Of a DNA stretch of 22,992 nt, positions 1-7,906 are shown piece by piece (the stretch's first letter is position 1; each line of letters starts with the position of its first letter). The notes under the pieces were generated by a model that was not told the origin of the DNA, made no database searches, and saw only the letters and a program-made list of their open reading frames with translations. Position numbers and translations under genes: made by a program. Source of the stretch: a bacterium (GTDB lineage: Bacteria > Pseudomonadota > Gammaproteobacteria > Berkiellales > Berkiellaceae); NCBI GenBank assembly GCA_009927065.1, contig RFNU01000187.1, positions 1 to 22,992 of the forward strand, read 5' to 3'.

Positions 1-891
1 CATAATGATTCTTTACTTGTTGACTGTGGTTCGGGTGTAGCAACATTTGGACAAACAACATCAGATGGTATTCTACAAGCTTGCTCAACTTATACGCTCA
101 CTTTACCTTACAATGATCCCCAATCTCTTAAAGCATGTTTTCTTGAATATCAGCATCAAATCGCAGGAGTCATTGTAGAAGCTGTTGCAGGTAATATGGG
201 TTGTATTCCTGGAACAGTAGAGTTTTTATCAACTATCCAGCATCTTTGTTATCAGCATAAAGCTCTCTTTATTGTTGATGAAGTTATGACTGGTTTTCGC
301 GTCGCTTTAGGAGGCGCAACTGAGCTTTACGGGTTACAACCAGACTTGATTACATTGGGGAAAATTGTGGGTGGAGGACTGCCTTTAGCCGTCGTTGGCG
401 GTAAAAAGGAATATATCGCTCAATTAGCTCCTGAAGGGCCTATTTATCATGCAGGTACACTTTCAGGTAATCCTGCTGCAGTTCATGCAGGAATATCGAC
501 CTTGGAGCTTCTTTTTGAAAAAGGATTTCATCAACATCTTCATGAAAAAACATCTTTTTTCTGCCAAGCAGTATCTTCTGGTCTAAAGAGTAAAGGTTTG
601 ATTCATAGTGTACATTATTGTACAGGCATGGCTACTTTTTATGCTCTCGAACATCCTCCAATGAATTTTCATGATGTATCTTACCAATCAAAAAATTGGT
701 TTAACTTCTTTTTTGATCAGCTTCTTAAAGAGGGCTTATACTGGCCTCCTTCGTTATTTGAAAGCTTATTTATTTCAGCAGCTCATACTGAAGATCAATT
801 AAGATGGGCTGCTGAATCAATTGTGAAAGCATGGGACTATGCAATACAACACAATAGAAACAGCGACTTTCAATCAAAACACGGAGTTTAG
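1..891 (+). CDS. hemL: Glutamate-1-semialdehyde 2,1-aminomutase, 3' part (5' end outside window)
   Basis: This PLP enzyme converts glutamate-1-semialdehyde to 5-aminolevulinate, the C5-route precursor of heme. The reading frame is open from base 1, so about 145 N-terminal residues lie upstream. Visible landmarks are EAVAGNMGCIPG, the PLP-ring aspartate in VDEVMTGFRVALGG, the PLP-binding lysine in TLGKIVGGG (Lys codon 361-363) and the HAGTLSGNP motif. The C-terminus ends at a normal place for the family, so the gene looks intact as far as it is visible. An ATG at 196 lies inside the conserved core and is not the start. The stop overlaps the stop of the opposite-strand sfsA-like gene by 4 bases. 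With hemJ further on, it implies a heme pathway. HemL rather than another class-III aminotransferase is supported by the GFRVALGG and TLSGNP motifs. Confidence 0.95.
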   Translation, partial: HNDSLLVDCGSGVATFGQTTSDGILQACSTYTLTLPYNDPQSLKACFLEYQHQIAGVIVEAVAGNMGCIPGTVEFLSTIQHLCYQHKALFIVDEVMTGFRVALGGATELYGLQPDLITLGKIVGGGLPLAVVGGKKEYIAQLAPEGPIYHAGTLSGNPAAVHAGISTLELLFEKGFHQHLHEKTSFFCQAVSSGLKSKGLIHSVHYCTGMATFYALEHPPMNFHDVSYQSKNWFNFFFDQLLKEGLYWPPSLFESLFISAAHTEDQLRWAAESIVKAWDYAIQHNRNSDFQSKHGV

Positions 892-1610
892 ATACCTTCT
901 TGAGAAAAAATATTATCGAATGATAGAGTCAAAAGACTATTGTTCTTAACATCAATTTTTGCGGTAATGAGCTCAACACCAGATTTAAGAGCCTCTATTA
1001 ATATTTTTGAATAGTCATCTTGAGACTGGATGTTGGGTACAATAGCTTCTATTCCAGTATTCAACGCATAGAAAATCAGTGTTGCTCGCTGCCCTCCTCG
1101 TCGATAACTAATCGCATCAATCAAATGATCAAAGACCCAACTTTCTCTGATTTGAGGGAAAAATGCATTTTTATTAGAATCGCATTGAACAATAGGATGA
1201 ATAACTAATAAATGAGGCTGAAATTTTTTTGTAATAACATCAAATTTAAGATCATTGGCACAAATCACTGGGGGCAAATGAGCTGCTTTATGCATTGACA
1301 GATCATGAATATCTAAAATATCTTCCTGCATTAACTTTGTTATTAAAAAATTCAATGCCCGTTGTAAGTTAACAACAACCATATGACCATCATCTACTTC
1401 AGCCATTTCAACTAAATAAGGGATTTTAAAATTTTTTTCTCTTTCAGAAACAAATAAATGGGTTCCAAGAATGTCTATCTGCGGCAAATTAAGCAAACTT
1501 GTGTTTAAAGCTTGTGTTTTTTCTTCTTTCTCTAAAACAATTTCAGTGTAATAACGCATTTCTTTGCGTAAAAAACACGCCGACTTTAATGGTGGAAAAG
1601 CATGTTGCAT
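888..1610 (-). CDS. sfsA: SfsA-family protein, strongly diverged, nuclease motif lost
   Basis: The C-terminal half aligns by eye with SfsA (DNA/RNA nuclease, sugar fermentation stimulation protein): FFPQ...DHL, GGQRATLIFYALNTGI, and ILIEALKSGVELITAK match E. coli GYFPDA, EGQRAVIFFAVLHSAI and LLSEAQQRGVEILAYK. The N-terminus (MQHAFPPL) matches MEFSPPL, which favours the ATG at 1608-1610 and gives 240 aa against 234 in E. coli. An in-frame ATG at 1689-1691 would add 27 residues without SfsA similarity; neither start has a clear ribosome site. In E. coli sfsA also adjoins dksA, supporting the identity. Two family signatures are changed: the N-terminal NTGAM region reads NTSLL, and the IEVK strand after the catalytic Asp reads LVIH (residues 135-138), removing Glu and Lys. 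It may be a non-catalytic nucleic-acid-binding relic. Confidence 0.72.
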   Translation of the reverse strand: MQHAFPPLKSACFLRKEMRYYTEIVLEKEEKTQALNTSLLNLPQIDILGTHLFVSEREKNFKIPYLVEMAEVDDGHMVVVNLQRALNFLITKLMQEDILDIHDLSMHKAAHLPPVICANDLKFDVITKKFQPHLLVIHPIVQCDSNKNAFFPQIRESWVFDHLIDAISYRRGGQRATLIFYALNTGIEAIVPNIQSQDDYSKILIEALKSGVELITAKIDVKNNSLLTLSFDNIFSQEGI

Positions 1611-1777
1611 AATTGATCTGTTACCAGAGTATCTTGTTTTTCTTATCGGCAAATAATCAAAAACCTTGGATGAAAACACCCAAAATATCATATTTCTTTA
1701 ATATTTATTAAAATTTTTAATTCTTTTTAAAATCAACATGATGAGTTGATTTAATCTTATTTCAAATTAATTGTAAA

Positions 1778-1806
1778 TTGCTATATCAATCTATATCTGT
1801 TATAGA
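1778..1806 (+). promoter_or_regulatory. Candidate sigma70 promoter for dksA
   Basis: TTGCTA at 1778-1783 and TATAGA at 1801-1806 are separated by 17 bases and lie about 45 bases before the dksA start, in the AT-rich gap between the divergent sfsA-like and dksA genes. Each hexamer matches 4 of 6 consensus positions, so this is a plausible rather than strong call. Confidence 0.42.
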
Positions 1807-1842
1807 ATTCCTATTAGTTTGCTCGATCATCCACTTAAAATC

Positions 1843-1847
1843 GGAGG
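1843..1847 (+). promoter_or_regulatory. Ribosome binding site that fixes the dksA start
   Basis: GGAGG lies 4 bases before the ATG at 1852. This selects that ATG over the in-frame ATG at 1819, and the resulting N-terminus matches DksA length. Confidence 0.8.
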
Positions 1848-1851
1848 TTCT

Positions 1852-2313
1852 ATGACAAAATTTGAATACAGTTCTGAGTTATTTAACAAGATTCAGTTCA
1901 ATCCTGAGCAGATGCAAGACAGCGAGTATATGTCAAAAGATGTTACTGAGTTCTTTAAAAAAGTACTCTTAATGTGGAAAAGAACATTAATTGCTGAAGC
2001 TGAACATGGGTTAGAAACACTTAAAGCTGATGTTAGTCAAGTTTCATCTGATATATCAGATCAAGCAACTTATGAAGAAAATATATCGTTGCACGTTCGT
2101 GCTCGCGATAGAGAACGAAAACTCATTCAAAAAATTGATGAAGGCTTAATTCTTATTGACCGCGGTGATTATGGTTTTTGTAATGAATGCGGCATTGAAA
2201 TTGGTTATGATCGAATGGTCGCAAGACCTACGGCAACAATGTGTATTGATTGTAAAACAGCTTCAGAGATAAAAGAGCGTCATACAGGCAGCTTTATGGC
2301 AGAAGAAGAGTGA
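1852..2313 (+). CDS. dksA: RNA polymerase-binding transcription factor DksA
   Basis: DksA enters the RNA polymerase secondary channel and, with ppGpp, mediates the stringent response. The 153-aa product (151 in E. coli) has a coiled coil whose tip keeps the functionally required acidic/Ala pattern: D67, D70 and A72 in DISDQAT, equivalent to E. coli D71, D74 and A76, with the intervening Arg replaced by Gln. RDRERKLI follows, then a four-cysteine zinc finger (C110, C113, C131, C134; CNEC and CIDC) and the ARPTA segment. It probably heads an operon with the thioesterase and membrane protein that follow 22 bases downstream. E. coli has gluQ here instead. Identity is secure. Confidence 0.97.
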   Translation: MTKFEYSSELFNKIQFNPEQMQDSEYMSKDVTEFFKKVLLMWKRTLIAEAEHGLETLKADVSQVSSDISDQATYEENISLHVRARDRERKLIQKIDEGLILIDRGDYGFCNECGIEIGYDRMVARPTATMCIDCKTASEIKERHTGSFMAEEE

Positions 2314-2335
2314 GTATAAGAACAGAGCTATAAAT

Positions 2336-2866
2336 ATGAATTTATACTTTCGTCTTTTTTTATCTTTGTTGTACTCGGCAAGGATGCCTAGAATTTTAGT
2401 TCATGAGCAAGCGCATTTATGGTTTTATATTTACCCATTTGATTGCGATCTTAATGGACATCTTACAAATTCTAAATATCTTGCGTTTATGGATTTAGGG
2501 CGTGTGTCTTTTATCCAGCAAGTCGGATTACTCAACACTCTCTATCAGCGTCGTTGCTTTCCTGTTCTTCAAAGCATAGACATGACATTCATTAAAGAGA
2601 TTCGCCCTGGCTCTCGTCTATTACTTAAAACAAAGCTCTTAGGGTTAGATGAGAAGTACATTTATCTAGAGCAAAATTTTCTTGTTAATGATCAATTACA
2701 CGCCATTGCTCGTGTCCGAGGGGTTTTTATAGGGCCTAAAGGTAAGCTCGCTAACGATGAACTTCTTTCATTAATGCAAGATAAAGGAAATCTACCTATC
2801 TTGCCCAATAGTATAAATGTATGGAAAACTTATCTTGCAGATAAAAAAAATGAAACAACCTCTTAA
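2336..2866 (+). CDS. Hotdog-fold acyl-CoA thioesterase-like protein (THEM6/4HBT_2 type)
   Basis: The 176-aa product fits the single hotdog domain of the THEM6-like thioesterase group. It has a short hydrophobic N-terminus (MNLYFRLFLSLLYSAR), then FDCDLNGHLTNSKYLAFMD, the signature Asp-x-Asp-x-Asn-Gly-His-x-x-Asn (D36-N45) at the start of the long helix, followed by LGR. In this family that segment holds the thioester-binding site, and the substrate is expected to be an acyl-CoA or acyl-ACP that cannot be read from sequence. The gene lies 22 bases after dksA and overlaps the next gene, so the three are probably co-transcribed. Its ribosome site is weak. The family assignment is good; substrate and cellular role are unknown. 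Confidence 0.78.
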   Translation: MNLYFRLFLSLLYSARMPRILVHEQAHLWFYIYPFDCDLNGHLTNSKYLAFMDLGRVSFIQQVGLLNTLYQRRCFPVLQSIDMTFIKEIRPGSRLLLKTKLLGLDEKYIYLEQNFLVNDQLHAIARVRGVFIGPKGKLANDELLSLMQDKGNLPILPNSINVWKTYLADKKNETTS

Positions 2867-3824
2867 TATTTTTTCTTCGCTACATATTCGTATTTTTATT
2901 ATTTTACACTTAATATTATTGAGCTTAGGTTATTTTGCTTATCAGTCAATGAACGATCAAATCACGAAAAACAAGAATATAATTATTCAGGCTCCTATCA
3001 ATAACATCACCACCTCAAAAAATTTTGCTTTTATTGGTGGCCGAGTCAAGACAGATATGTTGCTTGATACAATTCTGCCCATGTCTTGTGACGGGCATCG
3101 ACTGATCAGAAAAGTCGATCAATACTTCGCCTTACCAGGGGAAGACAAATTGATAACCAGTACTATTCCTGGCAATGTGAATCCAAGTAGTAAAATTCCA
3201 GTCATTTCTAAGCAAATTCAGCAGCCTACCCTAAAAATAGATAATATTAATATTGATCCTAATATCTTCATGCTGACATTTTACAAATCTCATCCTGAGT
3301 ACCTCACGCTCTCAGGACCGTTACCACCTGAAATAACACAAATAAACGCTAATACTTTTTTTATTGGTAAGAACTATAATATGCCTGAGGAAAACAACAT
3401 TATTATCTCTTATGAATGTGAACGTCTTCCTTTAGTGACTGCCTGGGGAAAAGTGGATAAAGTTAATAATTTATTAACGCTGCAGCACTCAGCTATTGGA
3501 TCTGGTATAAGTCGATTAGCTATCGTAGAACAAAAAAACAAACTGCTTACTCAACTCGATTTTTCAACCAAATCCCTAGTTACAGTTTGTGTTACAATCT
3601 TAACAGTGAATGTTCTTTCCTTTATAAAAATCTTATATCATTTAAAATTTGCACCGCACTTAAAATCTTACGTTACGAGCATTCAAAAAGTTCAAATCTG
3701 GCTAGCATGTTTGATTTTATTTGTACCTACTCAATTCTTTTGGTCACTTTTTATTGGCTGTACTCTTTTATTTTATGCTGGATTAATCAGCCTGACTCAA
3801 CAAGGATCAATATCTAAAGCATGA
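2850..3824 (+). CDS. TMEM43-like four-pass membrane protein
   Basis: The product is 324 aa from the ATG at 2850, or 335 aa from the ATG at 2817. Both overlap the thioesterase gene and neither has a clear ribosome site; 2850 places the first membrane segment near the N-terminus. There is one membrane helix at about residues 11-31, a large soluble domain at about 35-240, and three more hydrophobic segments at about 242-263, 281-297 and 298-316. Recalled human TMEM43 has the same layout. Local matches include GGRVKTDMLLD...HRLIRKVDQY against GALRTSKLLSD...VKLRRHVEMY, and a FSTKSL...FIKILYHL stretch against the region before its second helix. The family is tentative and the function unknown. The 3' end overlaps priA tail to tail by 28 bases. 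Confidence 0.6.
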   Translation: MKQPLNIFSSLHIRIFIILHLILLSLGYFAYQSMNDQITKNKNIIIQAPINNITTSKNFAFIGGRVKTDMLLDTILPMSCDGHRLIRKVDQYFALPGEDKLITSTIPGNVNPSSKIPVISKQIQQPTLKIDNINIDPNIFMLTFYKSHPEYLTLSGPLPPEITQINANTFFIGKNYNMPEENNIIISYECERLPLVTAWGKVDKVNNLLTLQHSAIGSGISRLAIVEQKNKLLTQLDFSTKSLVTVCVTILTVNVLSFIKILYHLKFAPHLKSYVTSIQKVQIWLACLILFVPTQFFWSLFIGCTLLFYAGLISLTQQGSISKA

Positions 3825-5776
3825 TATATTTTTTTAAGGATGACATCATGCTGACATTGATTAATCATCTGTGTCAAAAGCTGGTCACGTTGTACGCGCT
3901 TTGATGTATTAATCAATAAATAAGCTTGCCAGTAAACTCCTCGCTTCATCGGATAATCTAACAAAGGCCCTTGACATAAAACCGTAGGAATCGGTCGAGC
4001 AAGCTCTCTTAAGCTAGATAACATTTCTGATAAATTTTTTGATCTGAATAATATTTTGGCTTGATGTGTATAGGGTGGCGAGCACTCTTGCTTCTTAACA
4101 GTAAGCATGTGTTTACTATAAGACTCATAATCATGTTTGAGTAAATCTGTCAACAGATCGGGAACTTGCTGATCGTGATGAACAGGAATAATGACTGTGC
4201 CTGGTGCGTGACGTCCGCAGCGACCTGCTGCTTGCACAATATGCTGAGCGACCTGATCGTTTAAATCATTTTCTAAATGATGAGCCGATATCAGTAACAC
4301 TGCTAAACGCACTAAAGGCCAATCATGGCCTTTGCCAATCATTTGCGTTCCTATAATAAGTGCAGCTTTTTCTTTCTTGATCAGGTCTAGTTGCTCAGTA
4401 ACTTGTTTATGCGTTGTTAAATGATCAGTATCAATAACAAAAACAGGATAGCTCGGAAAAGCTTGTTTTAAGAACTCAGCCAAACGCTCTGTCCCAAAAC
4501 CCAAAGGAAGGAGTTCATTATGACACGTCGAGCATAATGTTGGTGCAGGAGTGTGGCGCCCACAATAATGACAGCTCAATTGTTTTTTATCGAGATGATA
4601 GACAAAGGGTGTTAAACAACTTTTACAAAGCAGAGTTTCTTTACACTCAACACAAAATAAACGAGGAACATAGCCCCTTCGATTCAAATAGAAAAGAACT
4701 TGATGATTGGAGTGTAAACTATCACGTATCTCCTTGAGTATTTGAAAGTTTAAAGGTTCGGTCCAAGTTGCTCTAGTTCCTGGAATAATCTTAAAATCAG
4801 GTAAACTTTGTCCTGTTGCTCGCTTATTAAGCACCGAGTATTGAACTTGATGCTCAATTGCTTTATCCATCATTTTTAATGAAGGTGTGGCCGATCCTAA
4901 GACACAGGGGCAGTCATGAAGTTGAGCTAATTTAATAGCTAAATCTCTAGCATGATAACGAAATGAACCTTCTTGTTGTTTATAAGACACATCATGCTCT
5001 TCGTCAACGATAATCAATTGCACTCGCTCAATAGGTAAAAAGATGCCTGATCGTGTTGTTAAAAAAATACACGATTGTTGTCCACTCAGAGCTGCTTGAA
5101 AACAAGCAATCCGTTTTTTAGGAGTGAGTTGAGAATGATATACAAAAAAGCTCGCTTCTTTTATTCCCTGAAGGTGCTCTAAGAGTTGTGGTGTTAAATT
5201 AATCTCTGGAACCATCAACAAAACATTACCTTTTCTGTTGATAGCTTCTTGAATTAACTCTAAGTAGCAGCGCGTTTTGCCACTGCCTGTAATCCCTCTT
5301 AATAAGTGAATATGGAATTTTTTATCAACAGAAGCTCGCTGAATAAAACAGAGCTGATCATCAGTCAGCGGAACAAGTTGAGGTTTTTGATCTGTTTGTG
5401 CAACAATACTGCAATAAGGTTTTTGTGTTTTTCGCATAAAAGACGGGATTGCTGCAGATAATACTTCTTGTAATGGTGCCCCGTAATAATTTGTACAAAA
5501 AACTATAAGTTGATAGCTAATCATCGTCAGAAGCTTATCGGCAACAATTTCATCAATATGTTTGATCACATAAAATGGTTGAATCGGATTGGCGACTTGC
5601 TGCCAAACCAGTCCGACGCGAAAGTAACGACCAAATGGAACCGAGACAAGTGCATAAAGACTAATCTCTTTCTCACTTTGATAGGTATAAAAAGCATGCG
5701 GTTTTTCAAAGAAACACACCTCATAAAAAAAAGGAGCTTGATTATGGCGCTGTATACTACTTTGATTATTATTCAT
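3797..5776 (-). CDS. priA: Primosomal replication restart helicase PriA
   Basis: PriA recognises abandoned replication forks and reloads the replisome. The 659-aa protein is shorter than E. coli PriA (732). Order: N-terminal DNA-binding domain (core from about residue 16), Walker A GITGSGKT (161-168), DEEH box (258-261) followed by the aromatic-rich loop HDVSYKQQEG, GSATPS, and eight zinc cysteines (375, 378, 384, 387, 402, 405, 415, 418). IGTQMIGKGHD and QAAGRCGR complete the helicase core. The segment before QAAGRCGR is unusual: the usual DxD...DFR pattern is replaced by ISAHHLENDLND. The gene is overlapped at both ends by opposite-strand genes. The start at 5776 has no clear ribosome site, but the first family-conserved strand begins about 16 residues in. 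Confidence 0.95.
   Translation of the reverse strand: MNNNQSSIQRHNQAPFFYEVCFFEKPHAFYTYQSEKEISLYALVSVPFGRYFRVGLVWQQVANPIQPFYVIKHIDEIVADKLLTMISYQLIVFCTNYYGAPLQEVLSAAIPSFMRKTQKPYCSIVAQTDQKPQLVPLTDDQLCFIQRASVDKKFHIHLLRGITGSGKTRCYLELIQEAINRKGNVLLMVPEINLTPQLLEHLQGIKEASFFVYHSQLTPKKRIACFQAALSGQQSCIFLTTRSGIFLPIERVQLIIVDEEHDVSYKQQEGSFRYHARDLAIKLAQLHDCPCVLGSATPSLKMMDKAIEHQVQYSVLNKRATGQSLPDFKIIPGTRATWTEPLNFQILKEIRDSLHSNHQVLFYLNRRGYVPRLFCVECKETLLCKSCLTPFVYHLDKKQLSCHYCGRHTPAPTLCSTCHNELLPLGFGTERLAEFLKQAFPSYPVFVIDTDHLTTHKQVTEQLDLIKKEKAALIIGTQMIGKGHDWPLVRLAVLLISAHHLENDLNDQVAQHIVQAAGRCGRHAPGTVIIPVHHDQQVPDLLTDLLKHDYESYSKHMLTVKKQECSPPYTHQAKILFRSKNLSEMLSSLRELARPIPTVLCQGPLLDYPMKRGVYWQAYLLINTSKRVQRDQLLTQMINQCQHDVILKKIYHALDIDPC
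5731..5736 (+). promoter_or_regulatory. Ribosome binding site that fixes the hemJ start
   Basis: AAGGAG lies 7 bases before the ATG at 5744. The frame stays open upstream to 5510, but that part is antisense to priA and unlike HemJ. The site itself lies inside the 5' coding region of priA on the other strand. Confidence 0.85.
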
Positions 5777-6181
5777 TTAGTTTCAATAATTGCTTGGTTT
5801 GCTGGACTGTTTTACTTGCCGCGTCTTTTTGTTTATCACACCCGAGTAAAACACGAAGAATCTTATGAGCTATTTTGCACTATGGAACACAAACTGTACA
5901 CTATTATTATGAACCCAGCGATGATTGTCGTTATTTCTTCAGGCTCTGCCTTAATAAGTCTGTATGGCTTAACTTGGCTAAAAAACTCTCCATGGTTACA
6001 TGTAAAATTGATGCTTGTCTTTTTACTCATTGGATATCATCATTGGCTTGGTCATATTAAGAAAAAATTTGCAGCTAAAAATAATATTTATAGCGAATTA
6101 TTTTTTAGAATTATCAATGAAGTACCTACTGTTTTGTTGATTGGTATAATCTGCTTGGTCAAAATCAAGATTCTTTTTTGA
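5744..6181 (+). CDS. hemJ: Protoporphyrinogen IX oxidase HemJ
   Basis: HemJ is the integral-membrane, heme-b-containing enzyme that oxidises protoporphyrinogen IX to protoporphyrin IX in bacteria lacking HemG or HemY. The 145-aa product shows the family opening: His11 in the first helix, then WFAGLFYLPRLFVYH, and later MEHKLYTIIMNPAM. It has about four hydrophobic segments and an INEVPTVLL sequence in the last one, all typical of HemJ. The start is set by AAGGAG at 5731-5736. It overlaps the 5' end of priA head to head by 33 bases and the 3' end of psd tail to tail by 17 bases. Together with hemL it supports heme biosynthesis. Confidence 0.9.
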   Translation: MALYTTLIIIHLVSIIAWFAGLFYLPRLFVYHTRVKHEESYELFCTMEHKLYTIIMNPAMIVVISSGSALISLYGLTWLKNSPWLHVKLMLVFLLIGYHHWLGHIKKKFAAKNNIYSELFFRIINEVPTVLLIGIICLVKIKILF

Positions 6182-6959
6182 AATGCCCTAAACGAGATCC
6201 CATCTGCACTTTTCCTTCATCTGTGTAAAATTCAACTAAAGGCGGAGTTAGAATGATAACCGTTGATCCTAATTTAAAATAACCTAACTCATCACCCCGT
6301 TCTACTTTATAAGGCAACTTTTCTTCTTTCAATTGAATTGATCCTACAATCATAGCCCCGACCAAAACAACATTAACAAACCCAAAATCGGTTTTTAACG
6401 TGATTGTTACTCTATCATTCTCTTGCAACAATGTTGGGTGAATTTTTAATAACCTAGGCGCAACAGAGAGTAATCTGCCTTCATGACGTTGAATATTAAT
6501 CACAACACCGTCACATGGAGCATGAACGCGATGATAATCTGCTGGTGACAAATACAAAACTCGCACTAGATCGGATCCATTAAGAAATTGAGTTGAAACA
6601 AGTAAATCACCTCTTAAGCTAAGGTTTTTACTTTCACAATAAAAAGACTCTCCTAACTGATACAACCGAGATATTATTCCTTGTGCAGGAGATACAAGGG
6701 CGTTAGGCGTTTTATCAACAAAAAAACTATCGGGATTTAATTTGCGAGTAAAAAATGCATTAAAAGATTTGTAGGTGTTTAAATCAATAGATTCAGCCTC
6801 AGTCATGTTAATAGCATAATATTTTATAAATGATTGTATCAGGAAATTCTTTAAGGGTGCCCATTCGCAATCAGCTATCCTGCCACAAAATCGAGTTAAA
6901 CTACGCGCTGGGGTTAGACGATTTGTAAGATAAAAAAAAGTATCCCAGAACGATGGCAT
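6165..6959 (-). CDS. psd: Phosphatidylserine decarboxylase proenzyme with catalytic Asp replaced by Gln
   Basis: Psd decarboxylates phosphatidylserine to phosphatidylethanolamine at the inner membrane. The proenzyme cleaves itself within LGST to create a pyruvoyl cofactor from the Ser. Here LGST is at 230-233 (S232), and the YHRVHAPC motif keeps both histidines (H143, H146, the latter equivalent to E. coli H147). The third member of the Asp-His-Ser triad, E. coli D90 in MPADG, is Gln93 in SPAQG. The protein has 264 aa against 322 in E. coli: it lacks the long C-terminal tail and about 20 residues of the loop before the cleavage site. The start has a good ribosome site (AGGAG) and follows epmA by 29 bases; E. 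coli has mscM between them. The family call is secure; activity is uncertain because of Gln93. Confidence 0.92.
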   Translation of the reverse strand: MPSFWDTFFYLTNRLTPARSLTRFCGRIADCEWAPLKNFLIQSFIKYYAINMTEAESIDLNTYKSFNAFFTRKLNPDSFFVDKTPNALVSPAQGIISRLYQLGESFYCESKNLSLRGDLLVSTQFLNGSDLVRVLYLSPADYHRVHAPCDGVVINIQRHEGRLLSVAPRLLKIHPTLLQENDRVTITLKTDFGFVNVVLVGAMIVGSIQLKEEKLPYKVERGDELGYFKLGSTVIILTPPLVEFYTDEGKVQMGSRLGHFKKES

Positions 6960-6988
6960 GATCTTACTCCTATACTTCGATCGTTATC

Positions 6989-7906
6989 TTAAAGCGTATT
7001 CCATGAAAAAATCATACTTTGCTCTAAGGATTGTTTTTTCAAAGCAAGCATTAATAATCGTTCAAGCCCTATAGCCACTCCACTACACTCAGGAAGATAT
7101 CTTAAGGCGTCGATAAAGTGCATATCTAAAGACCAATTTATTAGACCTTGCTGTTGCCTCTCTAAATTCCACGCTTCAAAACGATATTTGTTTTGCTCTG
7201 GGGCAATAAGCTCATCATATCCATTAGCTAATTCTAATCCGTCAATAAAAAGCTCAAATCGACAAGCAATTCCTCGATCGATTCGAGCTAATCCAGCTTG
7301 AGCGGGGGGGAAGCCATCAATAATAGTAAAAACATTTATGCCCAAGTGCGGCTGACAGATCATACTAAAAGCCAAATCTTCTAATGTACGGCAATCCCAA
7401 TCTTCTCTGTAGTCAACACGTTGATTTTTTAATAATCTTGCAAAATAATCAAAGTCAGGACTATAAGGAACTCCCGTTATATGGGCCCATATATCTTGAT
7501 AAGAATAAATTTCAATTGAACGATCGCCAAGAAGCAGTTTGCATATCGCTAAAGTTTTTTCTTTCAGATCAGCGTAACGCCGTCCAATTAAATAAAACTC
7601 TAACATTAAAAACTCTGGATTATGAATAGGACCTGCAGGATCTTCTCTAAATACCGGTCCCATGGTATAGCAGTCAATAGGATGTTGAGCTAATACCCGT
7701 TTAAGTAAAATCTCTGGTGATGGCTGCAAAAAACATGTCTGTTGATCAACATGAACGGGTATAGGGGATACTGCAATATCAGGACAAGCATTTTTAGCTA
7801 AACAAGGGACATCTATTTCTATCAGTCCCTCTGATCTCAGATGCTCGCGCAAGATATGTTTTAACTCGCTACGCCGAATAATATCATTTAACGACAAAAT
7901 ACTCAT
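6989..7906 (-). CDS. epmA: EF-P (R)-beta-lysine ligase EpmA (GenX/PoxA)
   Basis: EpmA is a class-II lysyl-tRNA synthetase paralogue without the anticodon-binding domain; it attaches (R)-beta-lysine to Lys34 of EF-P. The 305-aa product (325 in E. coli) shows motif 2 in GPVFREDPAGPIHNPEFLML (residues 83-102), the substrate-pocket segment ELANGYDEL and motif 3 CSGVAIGLERLLMLAL. There is no N-terminal OB domain, separating it from true LysRS. Its ATG overlaps the efp stop codon (ATGA), so the enzyme and its target are translationally coupled in one operon. Confidence is high. Confidence 0.95.
   Translation of the reverse strand: MSILSLNDIIRRSELKHILREHLRSEGLIEIDVPCLAKNACPDIAVSPIPVHVDQQTCFLQPSPEILLKRVLAQHPIDCYTMGPVFREDPAGPIHNPEFLMLEFYLIGRRYADLKEKTLAICKLLLGDRSIEIYSYQDIWAHITGVPYSPDFDYFARLLKNQRVDYREDWDCRTLEDLAFSMICQPHLGINVFTIIDGFPPAQAGLARIDRGIACRFELFIDGLELANGYDELIAPEQNKYRFEAWNLERQQQGLINWSLDMHFIDALRYLPECSGVAIGLERLLMLALKKQSLEQSMIFSWNTL

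Noticed and set aside
1020..1208. Short plus-strand frame inside the sfsA-like gene
   Set aside because: Shadow of the opposite strand with no ribosome site or recognisable motif. The same applies to those at 3587, 4537, 5875, 7384, 10435, 10672, 11730, 12909, 14817, 18043 and 19017.
5510..5743. In-frame extension of hemJ toward 5510
   Set aside because: It is antisense to priA, has no HemJ similarity, and a strong ribosome site points to the ATG at 5744.
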